DNA of 64,000 nucleotides from Shewanella canadensis (GTDB lineage: Bacteria > Pseudomonadota > Gammaproteobacteria > Enterobacterales > Shewanellaceae): positions 93,271-157,270 of the forward strand of contig NZ_RXNU01000012.1 of NCBI RefSeq assembly GCF_003966225.1, read 5' to 3'. The first letter of the stretch is position 1. The number at the start of each line of letters is the position of its first letter. Both the position numbers and the translations under genes were made by a program. Under the pieces are notes generated by a model, which saw nothing but the letters and a program-made list of their open reading frames with translations, ran no database searches and had not been told where the DNA came from. Positions 8,679 to 18,172 of the stretch are shown piece after piece.

Positions 8679-9446
8679 CTATGCATTCGGATTAGGTAGC
8701 CTGAACTGGCTCAGGTTTATATTCAGCGGAATATCGGTCTGCAGTTGAACTAATTTATAACTCAACCTTGCCATCTGTTTGCCAGCTTCGAGTTTCTTAG
8801 CTTGCTTGGCCCCAATTTTATCCAGCGACGCATAGATATTGGCCAGTGAACGAAATGTTCTTAACAGCTCGATGGCTGACTTGGGCCCAATTCCTGGCAC
8901 CCCGGGTATCTTGTTTCCGCTATCACCGGCTAAGGCAAGATAGTCGATAAACTGTGAGTGCTCTACACCCAACTTCTCCTCCCTCTCTTCAATCGTTATG
9001 TAATGCTGATTGAAATGATCCCACCTTTGAATATAGGGATCACTGAGTTGAGTAAATCCCTTATCGGTGGATACTATGATGGCCTTGCCACCATTGGCGA
9101 CCAATTTACTCGCTAAGGTCGCGATAACATCATCGGCTTCTGATGCCGCATCAATTGAGTTAAAGCCTTGCGCTGCAAGGTATGACTTAAGGGCTGGTAG
9201 GGTGTTTGACAAGGCTTCCGGCATAGGCTTGCGGCCTTTCTTATAGTCCTCAAAGAGGTGTTTTCGCCATGACAGTTCATCACCATCCCATACGACTGCA
9301 ACATGGGTTGGCTGGTGGTATTTAACCAGCTTCTTGCAAGCCGAGCCTACCCGAATATCGAGTCCATTTACGTCGTTTTCATTGGGTTGTGCCGCATGCA
9401 TTCGGCGAACCAGGTTCATGCCATCAATTATTAAAAATGTGTTCAT
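8679..9446 (-). CDS. xni: flap endonuclease Xni (exonuclease IX)
   Basis: A 255-residue protein matching the 5'-3' exonuclease domain without a polymerase. N-terminal LIIDGMNLVRR carries the first metal-binding Asp. DGDELSWRKHLFEDYKKGRKP forms the arch region, EADDVIATLA and STDKGFTQL supply further acidic ligands, and LALAGDSGNKIPGVPGIGPKSA is the helix-hairpin-helix that holds DNA. Xni acts on 5' flaps in repair; the E. coli protein is known to depend on bound potassium. It lies 112 bases downstream of ppnN on the same strand. In E. coli the two genes are also close neighbours, which supports both calls. Confidence 0.92.
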   Translation of the reverse strand: MNTFLIIDGMNLVRRMHAAQPNENDVNGLDIRVGSACKKLVKYHQPTHVAVVWDGDELSWRKHLFEDYKKGRKPMPEALSNTLPALKSYLAAQGFNSIDAASEADDVIATLASKLVANGGKAIIVSTDKGFTQLSDPYIQRWDHFNQHYITIEEREEKLGVEHSQFIDYLALAGDSGNKIPGVPGIGPKSAIELLRTFRSLANIYASLDKIGAKQAKKLEAGKQMARLSYKLVQLQTDIPLNINLSQFRLPNPNA

Positions 9447-9557
9447 CGTGCCTATTTTTCAAGTGAGTTAAATCAGATGCTGTGGCTGTTGAGATAGGTT
9501 ATTGTCATTTTATCAATCAGGCCATCGGCCTGCTCACTGCCGATAGCCTAATATAGG

Positions 9558-10910
9558 CTAAGTATTGATTTTGTAACAGGGGACGTATTCGGTTCCCGGT
9601 AACTTCATTCTTTGCTGTTTAACGAATTCACTCAATAGCTTATCCAATAATGCCATCAGGTTGGGATCGCCTTTTATTTCAAAGGGACCCTCTTTCATCA
9701 CACTCCTGATGGTTTCCATTTTAACATTACCGGCGACAATACCGGAAAAGGCCCTGCGGAGATTCGCCGCCAGTTCGGCCTTATTGGATTGATAGTGTAA
9801 GTTCAGATTCCCCATCATCTCGTGAGTCGGGATAAAGGGGAGTTGAAATTCCGGCTCAATCTTGAGCGACCAGTTGTATTGATAGGAGTCTCCGGAGACT
9901 TTACGATGATCTTTTATCACATCCATGCCATGGCTCATGAGCCTTGCTACCCGAACCGGGTCATCGATGACGATCTCATATTTGCTCTGGGCCTCATCAC
10001 CTAACGTTGCGGCAATAAACTCATCGATTCTCATGAAGTATTCGGCACTCTCTTTAGGCCCTGTTAATACTAACGGGAAAGGCATCTCCTCATTTTCTTT
10101 GTTAAGCAGTATGCCTAACAGATACAACAGCTCTTCGGCCGTCCCGGCGCCACCGGGAAAGATCACTATGCCATGTCCGAGCCTGACGAAGGCTTCTAAA
10201 CGTTTCTCAATATCGGGCAGTATGACAAGCTCATTGACGATCTGATTTGGCGGCTCAGCCGCAATAATGCTTGGCTCCGTGAGTCCGATATAGCGTGCCT
10301 GGCTGATGCGTTGCTTCGCATGACCAATGGTCGCGCCTTTCATAGGCCCTTCCATGGCTCCGGGTCCGCAACCCGTGCATATATTCATCTCTCTCAGACC
10401 AAGCTCATACCCTACTTCTCGGGTGTATTGAAATTCGTTGGCATTGATGCTGTGTCCACCCCAACAGACCACAACGTTTGGATCTTCGAAGGGGATAACC
10501 TGTCCATTACGTAATATGTCGAAGACAACATTAGTGACGTGGCTGGAGTTCGTTAAATTAATGTGTCTGAGGTTTTCATACTTATCACTGAGATAGACAA
10601 TGTCTCTCAGTACGGCAAAAAGGTGCTCCTGAATGCCTGCTATGATCTTGCCATCGACGAAGGCTTCTTCCGGCGGATTTACCAGTTCGATTTTAATGCC
10701 GCGTTCACGGCGTAAGACATTAATATTAAAGCTACTGAACTGTTTGAAGAGGTCTTCGGCATTATCGCCCTGAATACCCGAGGCGAGTACTGCGAGGGAA
10801 CAGTTGCGAAAAAGTTGGTAGAGCTCGCTTTTGGCACTTTGTTTGACACGATCGACTTCGAGTTGAGAAAGCTGATCCATGCTTCCTCTTGGGCTTACTT
10901 TTACTATCAT
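9558..10910 (-). CDS. ppnN: nucleotide 5'-monophosphate nucleosidase PpnN
   Basis: About 450 residues, very similar along its length to E. coli PpnN (YgdH), which splits purine and pyrimidine monophosphates into base and ribose 5-phosphate and is stimulated by (p)ppGpp. N-terminal SQLEVDRVKQ...LYQLFRNCSLAVL, central lysine-decarboxylase-like (LOG) Rossmann domain with CTGCGPGAMEGPMKGA and FPGGAGTAEELLYLLG, and C-terminal RMKLPGTEYVPCYKI. I place the start at the ATG at 10910 (MIVKVSPRGSMDQ) because AAGGAG stands 5 bases before it; a longer frame to 10940 lacks this support. Confidence 0.93.
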   Translation of the reverse strand: MIVKVSPRGSMDQLSQLEVDRVKQSAKSELYQLFRNCSLAVLASGIQGDNAEDLFKQFSSFNINVLRRERGIKIELVNPPEEAFVDGKIIAGIQEHLFAVLRDIVYLSDKYENLRHINLTNSSHVTNVVFDILRNGQVIPFEDPNVVVCWGGHSINANEFQYTREVGYELGLREMNICTGCGPGAMEGPMKGATIGHAKQRISQARYIGLTEPSIIAAEPPNQIVNELVILPDIEKRLEAFVRLGHGIVIFPGGAGTAEELLYLLGILLNKENEEMPFPLVLTGPKESAEYFMRIDEFIAATLGDEAQSKYEIVIDDPVRVARLMSHGMDVIKDHRKVSGDSYQYNWSLKIEPEFQLPFIPTHEMMGNLNLHYQSNKAELAANLRRAFSGIVAGNVKMETIRSVMKEGPFEIKGDPNLMALLDKLLSEFVKQQRMKLPGTEYVPCYKINT

Positions 10911-11019
10911 AGCAACTCCTTGGCAGTGACCGGAGTTCAAGGATGTGTTGTAAGGGCACCTTTAACGAGAGGTGACAAGCCTGATTTTCTATATAGAAAG
11001 CGTGTTAGATAAAATTGGC

Positions 11020-12564
11020 TTACACGTCGATGATAACTCTGTCTCTGCTTTCATGTTTAGCTCGGTAGAGTGCTGCATCGGCTCTTTCAAACGTTTCATT
11101 GATAAGCTCATTTTCTAAAATTTGTGCAGCACCTATAGATACTGTAACTGTAATTCTCTGATTTTTAAACTTAAAAGGAATACTTTTTACTTTTTCCCTT
11201 ACTCGGTTTAAAAGGTGATCAATATCTTCGGCATTGACATCCGGGATGATAAGTACGAACTCTTCACCACCGTAACGTGCTACAAACTCTGTATCTCTGA
11301 GTGAGTTTTTTAGTGCCATTGCAATGACTTGCAGGGTTTTATCACCGGTACTGTGACCAAAGCTGTCATTGATGGTTTTGAAGTGATCGATGTCGGCGAC
11401 AGCAACCCACAGAGGGAGTTTTTGGCGCTGAAAATTACGAAACTCTTGATCCATTCTCTCTTCGAGTGCCGCACGGTTAGGTAGCTGAGTTAATGAATCG
11501 AGCAGGTTGAGCTTCTGTTGCTCGAACAGACGCTCCTTGTAGGTATTGGCTTCTTTACTTAGGTCATTAAGCTCTTTACGCATCGTCTCCATCGACTTTC
11601 GAAGCAGTGTCTGTTCGCGTTCTTCCAGTGCTTCCTTGCGCCCCAAGGCGGTGCGAATAGAGGCTAGCTGCTCCGTGACCTGAGATTTAAGACTATGAAT
11701 GTCATCGATATCAATAATGGCTTCACCGACATCATCAACTCTTGAGTTTATCTCACGGTTTAGCTGTTTCTTTAACTGAAAACTGCGTTGGGTATTGTTG
11801 TATGAGTCGGTGACGACTTCCCTGACCGCAGACAAGGCATCATTGAGGGCGAATAAAAACTCTTGAGAAGCCGATTTTTCACGTGCAATATTATCAAGGA
11901 GTAGAGACAGAATGACTTGATAAGAGTCGATTAAGCTATCGACTTCGATCTCATTAGAGAGGGTTTCTTTGATAACGAGTACTTGATCACGCTGATCTTT
12001 TCTAAATTCTACCTCGGAGATCATATGTGCCAGCTCATGGGCCAGCTGTCTATGCTTAGGCAGAACAACGAGCTTATCACCTTGAGCTAGCTGCTCTTGT
12101 AATATGCTTTCATAAAAGCCAACCAGTTGTTCTACTTTCGGGATATAGTCCCAAAATGTATGAAAAGGCTTGGCGAGATCTTTCTTATAGTAGTTGATCT
12201 CTTTCTTTACTTTATCCGGTACCGACTCAACCCTTTGGATCTGTCTGATGACGCGAGACAGGCTAGCACGGCTATCTTCGAGTTGTACCATGACATGGTT
12301 GTACTGTTGCTTAAGTAGTTGCTCTACTTCAACAAGCTCAGGGAGGGATTCTTCGATATTGTCAGCATTGCAGAGCTGGTGTCTCAATTTGGCCAGTTTA
12401 TTATCTAACTCAAGGCTTTGTCCTTTACAGGCAAGGCTCAAGTGACCGATAAATTGCAGAAGTGTGTGCAACTTTTCATTGTTCTCTTCTGTCATGTCAT
12501 CGAGAGCAACCTTTGCAGAATGGAGCTTTTGCTTTAATAAGCTAAGTTGAGATGTGCTCGCCAT
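11020..12564 (-). CDS. diguanylate cyclase with long coiled-coil N-terminus
   Basis: About 514 residues, no signal peptide or membrane helix, hence probably cytosolic. The first 340 residues are mostly charged helix with coiled-coil character, ending in a heptad-like stretch (ALEEREQTLLRKSMETMRKE). The GGDEF domain starts at LTQLPNRAALEERM, with VADIDHFKTINDSFGHSTGD and the signature RYGGEEF near residue 433, so it should make c-di-GMP from two GTP. The inhibitory site reads RDTE instead of RxxD, so product inhibition may be weak. I prefer the ATG at 12564 (AAGGA 4 bases upstream) over the one at 12576. The sensory input of the N-terminal part is unknown. Confidence 0.88.
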   Translation of the reverse strand: MASTSQLSLLKQKLHSAKVALDDMTEENNEKLHTLLQFIGHLSLACKGQSLELDNKLAKLRHQLCNADNIEESLPELVEVEQLLKQQYNHVMVQLEDSRASLSRVIRQIQRVESVPDKVKKEINYYKKDLAKPFHTFWDYIPKVEQLVGFYESILQEQLAQGDKLVVLPKHRQLAHELAHMISEVEFRKDQRDQVLVIKETLSNEIEVDSLIDSYQVILSLLLDNIAREKSASQEFLFALNDALSAVREVVTDSYNNTQRSFQLKKQLNREINSRVDDVGEAIIDIDDIHSLKSQVTEQLASIRTALGRKEALEEREQTLLRKSMETMRKELNDLSKEANTYKERLFEQQKLNLLDSLTQLPNRAALEERMDQEFRNFQRQKLPLWVAVADIDHFKTINDSFGHSTGDKTLQVIAMALKNSLRDTEFVARYGGEEFVLIIPDVNAEDIDHLLNRVREKVKSIPFKFKNQRITVTVSIGAAQILENELINETFERADAALYRAKHESRDRVIIDV

Positions 12565-12717
12565 CGAATCCTTCATTGATAATCACGTCCTACTTGGTCC
12601 AGACAAAAAGTGAGCGATACTTGGATTTTAACTCAAATAAGTAACATTCATGGTATAGCAATCCCTTTGGAGTGCAAATCTCATTTGTGAAATCGAGAGA
12701 TATACTAACCATTTTAA

Positions 12718-14874
12718 TCAATTTATTTCAGAATGCTGAAATTTCAGATCACTTTCCCATTTTGGCCACAAGATCTGCTTTTTATCGCCATTGGTCTCGA
12801 CTTTGAGCAGCCCTCTAACAATGCCTTTTTCCAGGTGCAGATATAAAGGGGTTGAGAAGATGGCCGATGGGGCAAAATTAAGAGCCTTTAGAGTAACAAA
12901 ATAGTCTTTATCTGTCCCTAAGCTGAACGCTGCCGCTAACGTCATCTGTGCGGCGCTAAAGTGAACCTCTGGAGTGAGTTTTATTTGAGGGTCTGTCAAC
13001 AAAGGCATCGGAAGGTAGCCCATATGAATGCTGGTGCTGCCATAAACGTTGTCGATTGCTACCCTGCATTTTTCAAGTAGTAGTCCCGCTTGAATAGGCT
13101 CTCTGACCGATATGACAAACAATCCGGGTCTTACCAGAAAAACCTTACCTGAAAAACAGCTGGATATGGCTTCCATCTGAATCTTATTGATATTTGAATT
13201 ATCCTCAAGCCCTTGATGTATGTCGTTATTCATCTGGCTTGTCAAGGATATCAATGCGATGGCTTTAGGCTTATCTGTTCGATGAGCATCAAGCTCCTCG
13301 ATGAAGCCTCTGTAGCCTGGGAGTGCGCTGACAGGCTCCTGTCTATTGGTTTCATTAGCAAGTGCCAGGTCAGTTGATAATATTTCCCTCATTCGCCATT
13401 GATTAAAAGAGAACAGGGAGATTAATATCGCAGCAATCATCACAGTGATAAGGATTATTCGTGAGCGTTCCAACTGCTTATTGAGTTCACTTTGTTCTCT
13501 CTTGATTTGATTTAGCTTAAGCTTTAATTTCTGCTCGGCAAGGATCGAAGGTGTATAACTTTGCTTGGTTGCCACCTTTTCCTGTTCCATTTGACTCAGG
13601 GCTATCAGTTTATCTGTGAGGTTAAATGCCTCGTCATACTGCTTCAGCTCCCTTAAGGCCTTAACGGAATACTCGAGCGCTTCAATCTGTTCCTGTCTGA
13701 GAGAGAGGGCTTCGGCTATGGACAGTGCAGATGTCGCGTGCTTACTTGCCAGCTCCCACTTTTTATCTGCCACAGTAACTTGAGCGATTAACAGATCACT
13801 ATAGACTTGATAGTGTTTACTTTTCCTTTCAACGAAAAGCGCGTTCGATTTAAGTAAGAAATCCAACGCAGTGACGCTATTACCACTGTTAAAGTAGGCT
13901 TCACCCAGATTATGAAAGTTTAACGCTTGAGCCGTAACATTTTGGTTTTTTAAGTCGAGTTGCTGAGCATTCAGGTAATAGTCAATGGCTTGATTCCAGT
14001 GCCCTTGGTTCGCATGTATCATGGCGATAACCGTCATACAATTAGAGCGGTAGCCGTTTTTTTCTAGCTTCTCAAAAGCCTGTGCGGCTTCATGAGCATA
14101 TTGAAGGGCATCATCCCAAAATTCTAATTCACGATAAACCCGGGCGAGTTGAAGTTGAAGATCGGCTTTTAAAAAAGGCCTATCTTGCCTATTCGAGAGC
14201 CTCAAGGCCTCGCTGTAATGCTGTACTGCTTCGGTAAGCTGGTTAAGTTTATTGTAATAGCTTCCAAGAGATGCTTCGGCTTGGGCAATAAAATAATCGT
14301 CCCTGAGTTGATAGGCCATCTCCCGATATTTGGTCAGATAAACCAGTGCTGGTTTATCCTGTCGTATGATTCTGTTTATATTTCCCAGATTGTCATAGGC
14401 GAGTAGTTTCAGCAGCTGAGACTCGATCTCTTGTTCGGGTAATATGGTGTTAATTGATTGCTCGTAATGTGGTATTGCTTTTTTGTAATCGCGAGTGCTT
14501 CTGGCTATGTAGCGCCCCGTTAACATCTGAAGGTAAGCTTCGTCATAGGTTGTAGTGCCTATGACTTCGAGTAGTTTGATCAGGGATTCTGCTTTTGTGT
14601 ATTTATGCTTTTCTTTGATGCTGGTGTCCAGATACAGGCGCGCCAGTAACTGCATCTTCTGTTTTAACTCTTCAACGGTATAGCCTTGCTCACTCGAAAT
14701 TTTGCTAAATTCGGCACTGGTCTTGGCCAGGATAGGTAAAGATACTGATGCGAGCACCTCTTCAAAGAGCTGGGTCGGCGCCTCTCTGAACTTTATTTCA
14801 ATGGCTTTATGATCTTGAGCGTAGGCTAAAGTACTGAATAAAAAGAGAGTGATTGCAATAAGAATGGTGCGCAT
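12718..14874 (-). CDS. TPR-transmembrane protein with degenerate GGDEF domain
   Basis: About 718 residues. Signal peptide (MRTILIAITLFLFSTLAYA), then roughly ten TPR-like helical repeats in the periplasm (for example LLAYDNLGNINRI, EASLGSYYNKLNQLTEAVQHYSEAL, LNFHNLGEAYFNSGNS). A short coiled coil and one transmembrane helix (IILITVMIAAILISLFSF) follow, then a cytoplasmic domain. That domain begins SALPGYRGFIEELDAHR, like the LPNR-F-L start of GGDEF domains, and keeps the length, but no GG[DE]EF signature is present. It is therefore probably a signalling protein without cyclase activity. Start chosen at 14874 because the signal peptide begins there. It sits next to an intact diguanylate cyclase. 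Confidence 0.75.
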   Translation of the reverse strand: MRTILIAITLFLFSTLAYAQDHKAIEIKFREAPTQLFEEVLASVSLPILAKTSAEFSKISSEQGYTVEELKQKMQLLARLYLDTSIKEKHKYTKAESLIKLLEVIGTTTYDEAYLQMLTGRYIARSTRDYKKAIPHYEQSINTILPEQEIESQLLKLLAYDNLGNINRIIRQDKPALVYLTKYREMAYQLRDDYFIAQAEASLGSYYNKLNQLTEAVQHYSEALRLSNRQDRPFLKADLQLQLARVYRELEFWDDALQYAHEAAQAFEKLEKNGYRSNCMTVIAMIHANQGHWNQAIDYYLNAQQLDLKNQNVTAQALNFHNLGEAYFNSGNSVTALDFLLKSNALFVERKSKHYQVYSDLLIAQVTVADKKWELASKHATSALSIAEALSLRQEQIEALEYSVKALRELKQYDEAFNLTDKLIALSQMEQEKVATKQSYTPSILAEQKLKLKLNQIKREQSELNKQLERSRIILITVMIAAILISLFSFNQWRMREILSTDLALANETNRQEPVSALPGYRGFIEELDAHRTDKPKAIALISLTSQMNNDIHQGLEDNSNINKIQMEAISSCFSGKVFLVRPGLFVISVREPIQAGLLLEKCRVAIDNVYGSTSIHMGYLPMPLLTDPQIKLTPEVHFSAAQMTLAAAFSLGTDKDYFVTLKALNFAPSAIFSTPLYLHLEKGIVRGLLKVETNGDKKQILWPKWESDLKFQHSEIN

Positions 14875-14927
14875 AGAATATCGATACCTCGCCCTCTTAA
14901 TAGGGACTTGGGGTGTTATAGCTACAT

Positions 14928-14981
14928 ATACCAAAACGACCTCGAAATGAAGGATTCAACATTTTGAAGTAGCTTGGGTAT
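14928..14981. repeat. 54-bp dispersed repeat with inverted ends
   Basis: On the minus strand it reads ATACCCAAGCTACTTCAAAA through TGAATCCT to CGTTTTGGTAT. The element at 25091-25145 has the same order with about ten differences, and both end in near-complementary ATACC(C/A)AA arms. It lies in the divergent region before the TPR gene and the M61 peptidase gene. Confidence 0.7.
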
Positions 14982-15104
14982 TTAATGGCTAATATTGTTT
15001 TGTTGCAACTTGTGTCGAACTGCCTGATAACAGAAATTCGAATGTTATACTCGCAAGTCGAATATTCTTAAAATAAAAAACAATAATAACAGAAGGAAGC
15101 AAGA

Positions 15105-16901
15105 GTGAAACCTGTTGTCCCATTGATTTTAACTTTTAGCGGATTATTTTCTGTGGCCTCTCAAGCCGAAGTGAGTTACCAAATCGATCTAACCCAGCCC
15201 CTGCACCACAGTGCGAGCGTGGAGGTTAATTTCCCCAAAACGAGTTCGAGTCATTTTACCGTCAACTTACCTGTTTGGCGTACAGGCAAGTATCAAGTAT
15301 TGCCTCTGGCCGATGGGATCAGATCCTTTTCAGCCAAGGATGAAGCGGGTGAGCGACTACCCGTTGTTCGTATGGCGACTGGAGAGTGGCAAGTTGAGTT
15401 AACTCAACCAACAGCGGTTTCAGTGTCATATCAGCTACATGCTAATCAGCTGGGAGAAAGAGTTGCACACATCGATGCGACTCACGCATTTTTGGATGCC
15501 AGCGGCGTGTTTGTTTACAGCCCCGAGTTTAGAGATGAAGCGGTAACGGTGTCGATGCAGGTGCCTGACCGTTGGCGAAGTTATTCGGGGATGGCCAAGG
15601 GTGAGCGAGCACATTCGTTTGTTGGCAGCAGCTACGATGTATTAGTCGACTCTCCAATAGAGACTGGGATAAACCATCATAGGGAGTTCACCGCCGATGG
15701 GCGTGATTACGAACTCGTTGTCTGGGGAGAGGGGAACTACGACCTTGATAAGATAGTGGCTGATTTGACCAAGCTTAGTGGTCAAGCTAACGCAATTTGG
15801 GAGGGATATCCTTTCGAGCGTTATCTCTATATGGTCCACGCCACCAGCGGTGTCAGTGGGGCTACCGAACACCTAAACTCGACGATTATTCAACGTCCCA
15901 GATTCAGCTTTCGAGAACGAAAAGATTATTTAGGCTTTATTAAAACAGCTTCCCATGAGTTTGTTCATACCTGGAACGTAAAGGCATATCGCCCAGATGG
16001 ATTGGTGCCTTACGATTACCAAAAAGAGAATATGTCTGAGCTCTTATGGTTATCCGAAGGCTCTACCAGCTATTTTCAGAGTCAGCTACTCCTTCGCGCC
16101 GGGGTGATCACGGTGAAGGAGTTTTTTGAAGACTTGGCCAAACGTATTGCCAGAAATGAGTTAACGCCGGGTCGAGAGGTCCAGTCTGTTGCCGAGGCGA
16201 GCGTCAGTCAGTGGGCCAGTGGCGATGGGGATTATGCCATTAACCACAGTGCTAATATCTACTCCGAAGGTTTTCTCGCCTCATTGGCCCTCGATTTTTC
16301 TCTCATAGATGAGTCAGGCCTGAAGCACTCCTACAGAGATCTGCATAAAGCACTCTATCGTGAGCACAGAGTGCCGGCAGGCTTCGATGTATCAGATGTG
16401 CTGCAGATATTAATGAAGTTGACCGGCGAAGACTATGATGCCTGGTGGCAAGCACATATCAATTCGCCACTGAGTATCGATTTTCCTCCCTTGCTGAAAA
16501 AAGCCGGGTTAAAGATGGATTACTCAAAAGACTCGAAAAGCGTCGCATATACAGGGATGAAACCAGACTCTTCGCTTATTTTGACTCAAGTGTTGAGGGG
16601 GAGCCCTGCATGGAATGCCGGGATTGTGGTTGGCGATGAGATTGTTGCCGTCAACGGCCTTAAGGTCACGGCGAAAGGTTTCGATGCGCGCATTAAAGAC
16701 TTTAAAGTCGGCGGCCAAATTGAAATAACCCTGTTTAGTGATGACCGGCTTAAATCTGTGCTCTTAACCTTAGGCGAGCAGCAAAGTGGGCAGTTAATGC
16801 TTACTAGTGTGAAAAAGCCAAGCCGTAGTCAGAAGGCCTTCTTTGAGGCTTGGTTAGGTATAGATTGGCCTTTCGATAGAAAGGGAGTGATAAGGTCTTG
16901 A
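15105..16901 (+). CDS. M61 family metallopeptidase with PDZ domain
   Basis: A 598-residue secreted enzyme with a signal peptide (PLILTFSGLFSVASQA). Residues about 20-180 form the beta N-domain. The catalytic zinc motif is HEFVH (H284, E285, H288) followed by TWNVKAYRP and LLWLSEGSTSYFQSQLLLR, which supplies the third ligand, as in the M61 glycyl aminopeptidase family. A PDZ domain (about 480-570, LRGSPAWNAGIVVGDEIVAVNG) follows. Family enzymes release N-terminal Gly or Ala; the substrate here is unknown. The start is a GTG with AAGGA 7 bases upstream. It converges on rdgC and shares a two-way terminator with it. Confidence 0.9.
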   Translation: MKPVVPLILTFSGLFSVASQAEVSYQIDLTQPLHHSASVEVNFPKTSSSHFTVNLPVWRTGKYQVLPLADGIRSFSAKDEAGERLPVVRMATGEWQVELTQPTAVSVSYQLHANQLGERVAHIDATHAFLDASGVFVYSPEFRDEAVTVSMQVPDRWRSYSGMAKGERAHSFVGSSYDVLVDSPIETGINHHREFTADGRDYELVVWGEGNYDLDKIVADLTKLSGQANAIWEGYPFERYLYMVHATSGVSGATEHLNSTIIQRPRFSFRERKDYLGFIKTASHEFVHTWNVKAYRPDGLVPYDYQKENMSELLWLSEGSTSYFQSQLLLRAGVITVKEFFEDLAKRIARNELTPGREVQSVAEASVSQWASGDGDYAINHSANIYSEGFLASLALDFSLIDESGLKHSYRDLHKALYREHRVPAGFDVSDVLQILMKLTGEDYDAWWQAHINSPLSIDFPPLLKKAGLKMDYSKDSKSVAYTGMKPDSSLILTQVLRGSPAWNAGIVVGDEIVAVNGLKVTAKGFDARIKDFKVGGQIEITLFSDDRLKSVLLTLGEQQSGQLMLTSVKKPSRSQKAFFEAWLGIDWPFDRKGVIRS

Positions 16902-16925
16902 GTTAATTGAGTTAATTGAGTTAAT

Positions 16926-16952
16926 AAAAAAGGCGCCTCAGGCGCCTTTTTT
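16926..16952. terminator. bidirectional intrinsic terminator
   Basis: Perfect stem AGGCGCC-TCA-GGCGCCT flanked by A6 and T6, between the M61 gene (plus) and rdgC (minus). Just upstream is a triple 9-bp repeat of GAGTTAATT. Confidence 0.92.
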
Positions 16953-16966
16953 AGAGCGGTAAAGTA

Positions 16967-17878
16967 TTAAATACTGTCTTCTACGCCGCCAAGTACTTCG
17001 ACTAACGAGTTCATCAAGGCGATAAGCTCACTACCCATTAAGGCAAAGTCTGCATCTAAGCGTGCCATAGGATCTTCTGTGCCGACCTCATCGTTACCCG
17101 CTCTGAACTCTTCAGAGAACTTCAAACGTTTAATCCCGGCGTCAGATTGCAGCAGGAATGCGATAGATTGACCGAAATACAGGGCCAATTTATGGACTTG
17201 CTTACCCACTTCAAGGTGAGCGAGTACTTCAGCTTCGGTGAGATCTTGCTGCTTAAAGCGAACGATACCGCCTTCATCTGAGTCTGTTTTGAGTTCGGCT
17301 TCATCCTGCATGATAAAAGGAGCCGGAGTCGAGTTTTCTTTTAACCATTCGGTCAACTGAGTCTCGATTGGGGTCTTAAAACTCAGTGGGATGATAGGAA
17401 GAGAGCCTAGGGCTTTACGTAGCAGAGCCAGTAACTCTTCAGATTTAGCCGCACTGGAGCTGTCGACGAGGATCATCTCAATTTCGGGAATGATCAGTGC
17501 ACGGATCTGGCTGCGTCGAGTGAATGCACGAGGAAGTAGAGTCATGACGATCTCCTCTTTCATGGCATCTTTCTCTTTCTTAGCCAGTTTGCGATCTTCC
17601 TCAGTCTCAATTTGAAAGACTTTTTCTTCGAGTGCTTCTTTTATCACCTGTGAAGGAAGGATCTTCTCTTCCTTAGTCGCACAAATTAGGTGCCTTTCAC
17701 TGGCACTGTGGACCAGTGTTTGGCCTTGTTTCCCAAGTGCATTGGAGAAACCGAATTTGCTGATGTCTTGGCTTGAGCATGGAGAGAATGTGAAGTCTTC
17801 CAATGACTTTTCAAGAGCTTCTGTATCAACAGAGAAAGGTTTATTAAAACGGTAAACAGTCAGATTTTTAAACCACAT
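16967..17878 (-). CDS. rdgC: recombination-associated protein RdgC
   Basis: A 303-residue protein with the family N-terminus MWFKNLTVYRFNKPF and the typical internal sequences PCSSQDISKFGFSNALG and EEVVMTLLPRAFTRR-like (here KEEIVMTLLPRAFTRRSQ). RdgC forms a ring-shaped dimer that binds duplex DNA and limits RecA activity. The length equals the E. coli protein (303). The gene stands alone and diverges from the porin gene. Confidence 0.95.
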   Translation of the reverse strand: MWFKNLTVYRFNKPFSVDTEALEKSLEDFTFSPCSSQDISKFGFSNALGKQGQTLVHSASERHLICATKEEKILPSQVIKEALEEKVFQIETEEDRKLAKKEKDAMKEEIVMTLLPRAFTRRSQIRALIIPEIEMILVDSSSAAKSEELLALLRKALGSLPIIPLSFKTPIETQLTEWLKENSTPAPFIMQDEAELKTDSDEGGIVRFKQQDLTEAEVLAHLEVGKQVHKLALYFGQSIAFLLQSDAGIKRLKFSEEFRAGNDEVGTEDPMARLDADFALMGSELIALMNSLVEVLGGVEDSI

Positions 17879-17983
17879 AATAAGCGCTCAATCAAAAATA
17901 AAGGCGCAGTGTAAGCCATTGTCCAGCTCGGGTAAACCGCAAAAATATTATCAATAAGGCTATGCTGAGCATAATTCATGAAA

Positions 17984-17994
17984 CTGTCATATTC
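17984..17994 (+). promoter_or_regulatory. candidate Pho half-box before the porin gene
   Basis: CTGTCATATTC matches one half of the Pho box (CTGTCATAAAW). The second half at 11 bp is poor in both directions, so this is weak. The adjacency to phoB is the main reason for naming it. Confidence 0.25.
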
Positions 17995-18172
17995 GAGATG
18001 TTGCTGCTGTATCCCTTGGTAGGCAAGGCTTTTAAAGGTATCGCAGCTTGATTTTCGATATTTATTAACAAAATTGAGTGGAGTTGAAATAAAACTGAAA
18101 CAGAAACATTGCAAACTTTCGGCCGTCCAAACCAATAACCAAGACGAACTGATACGTCGAAAGGATTTAATG

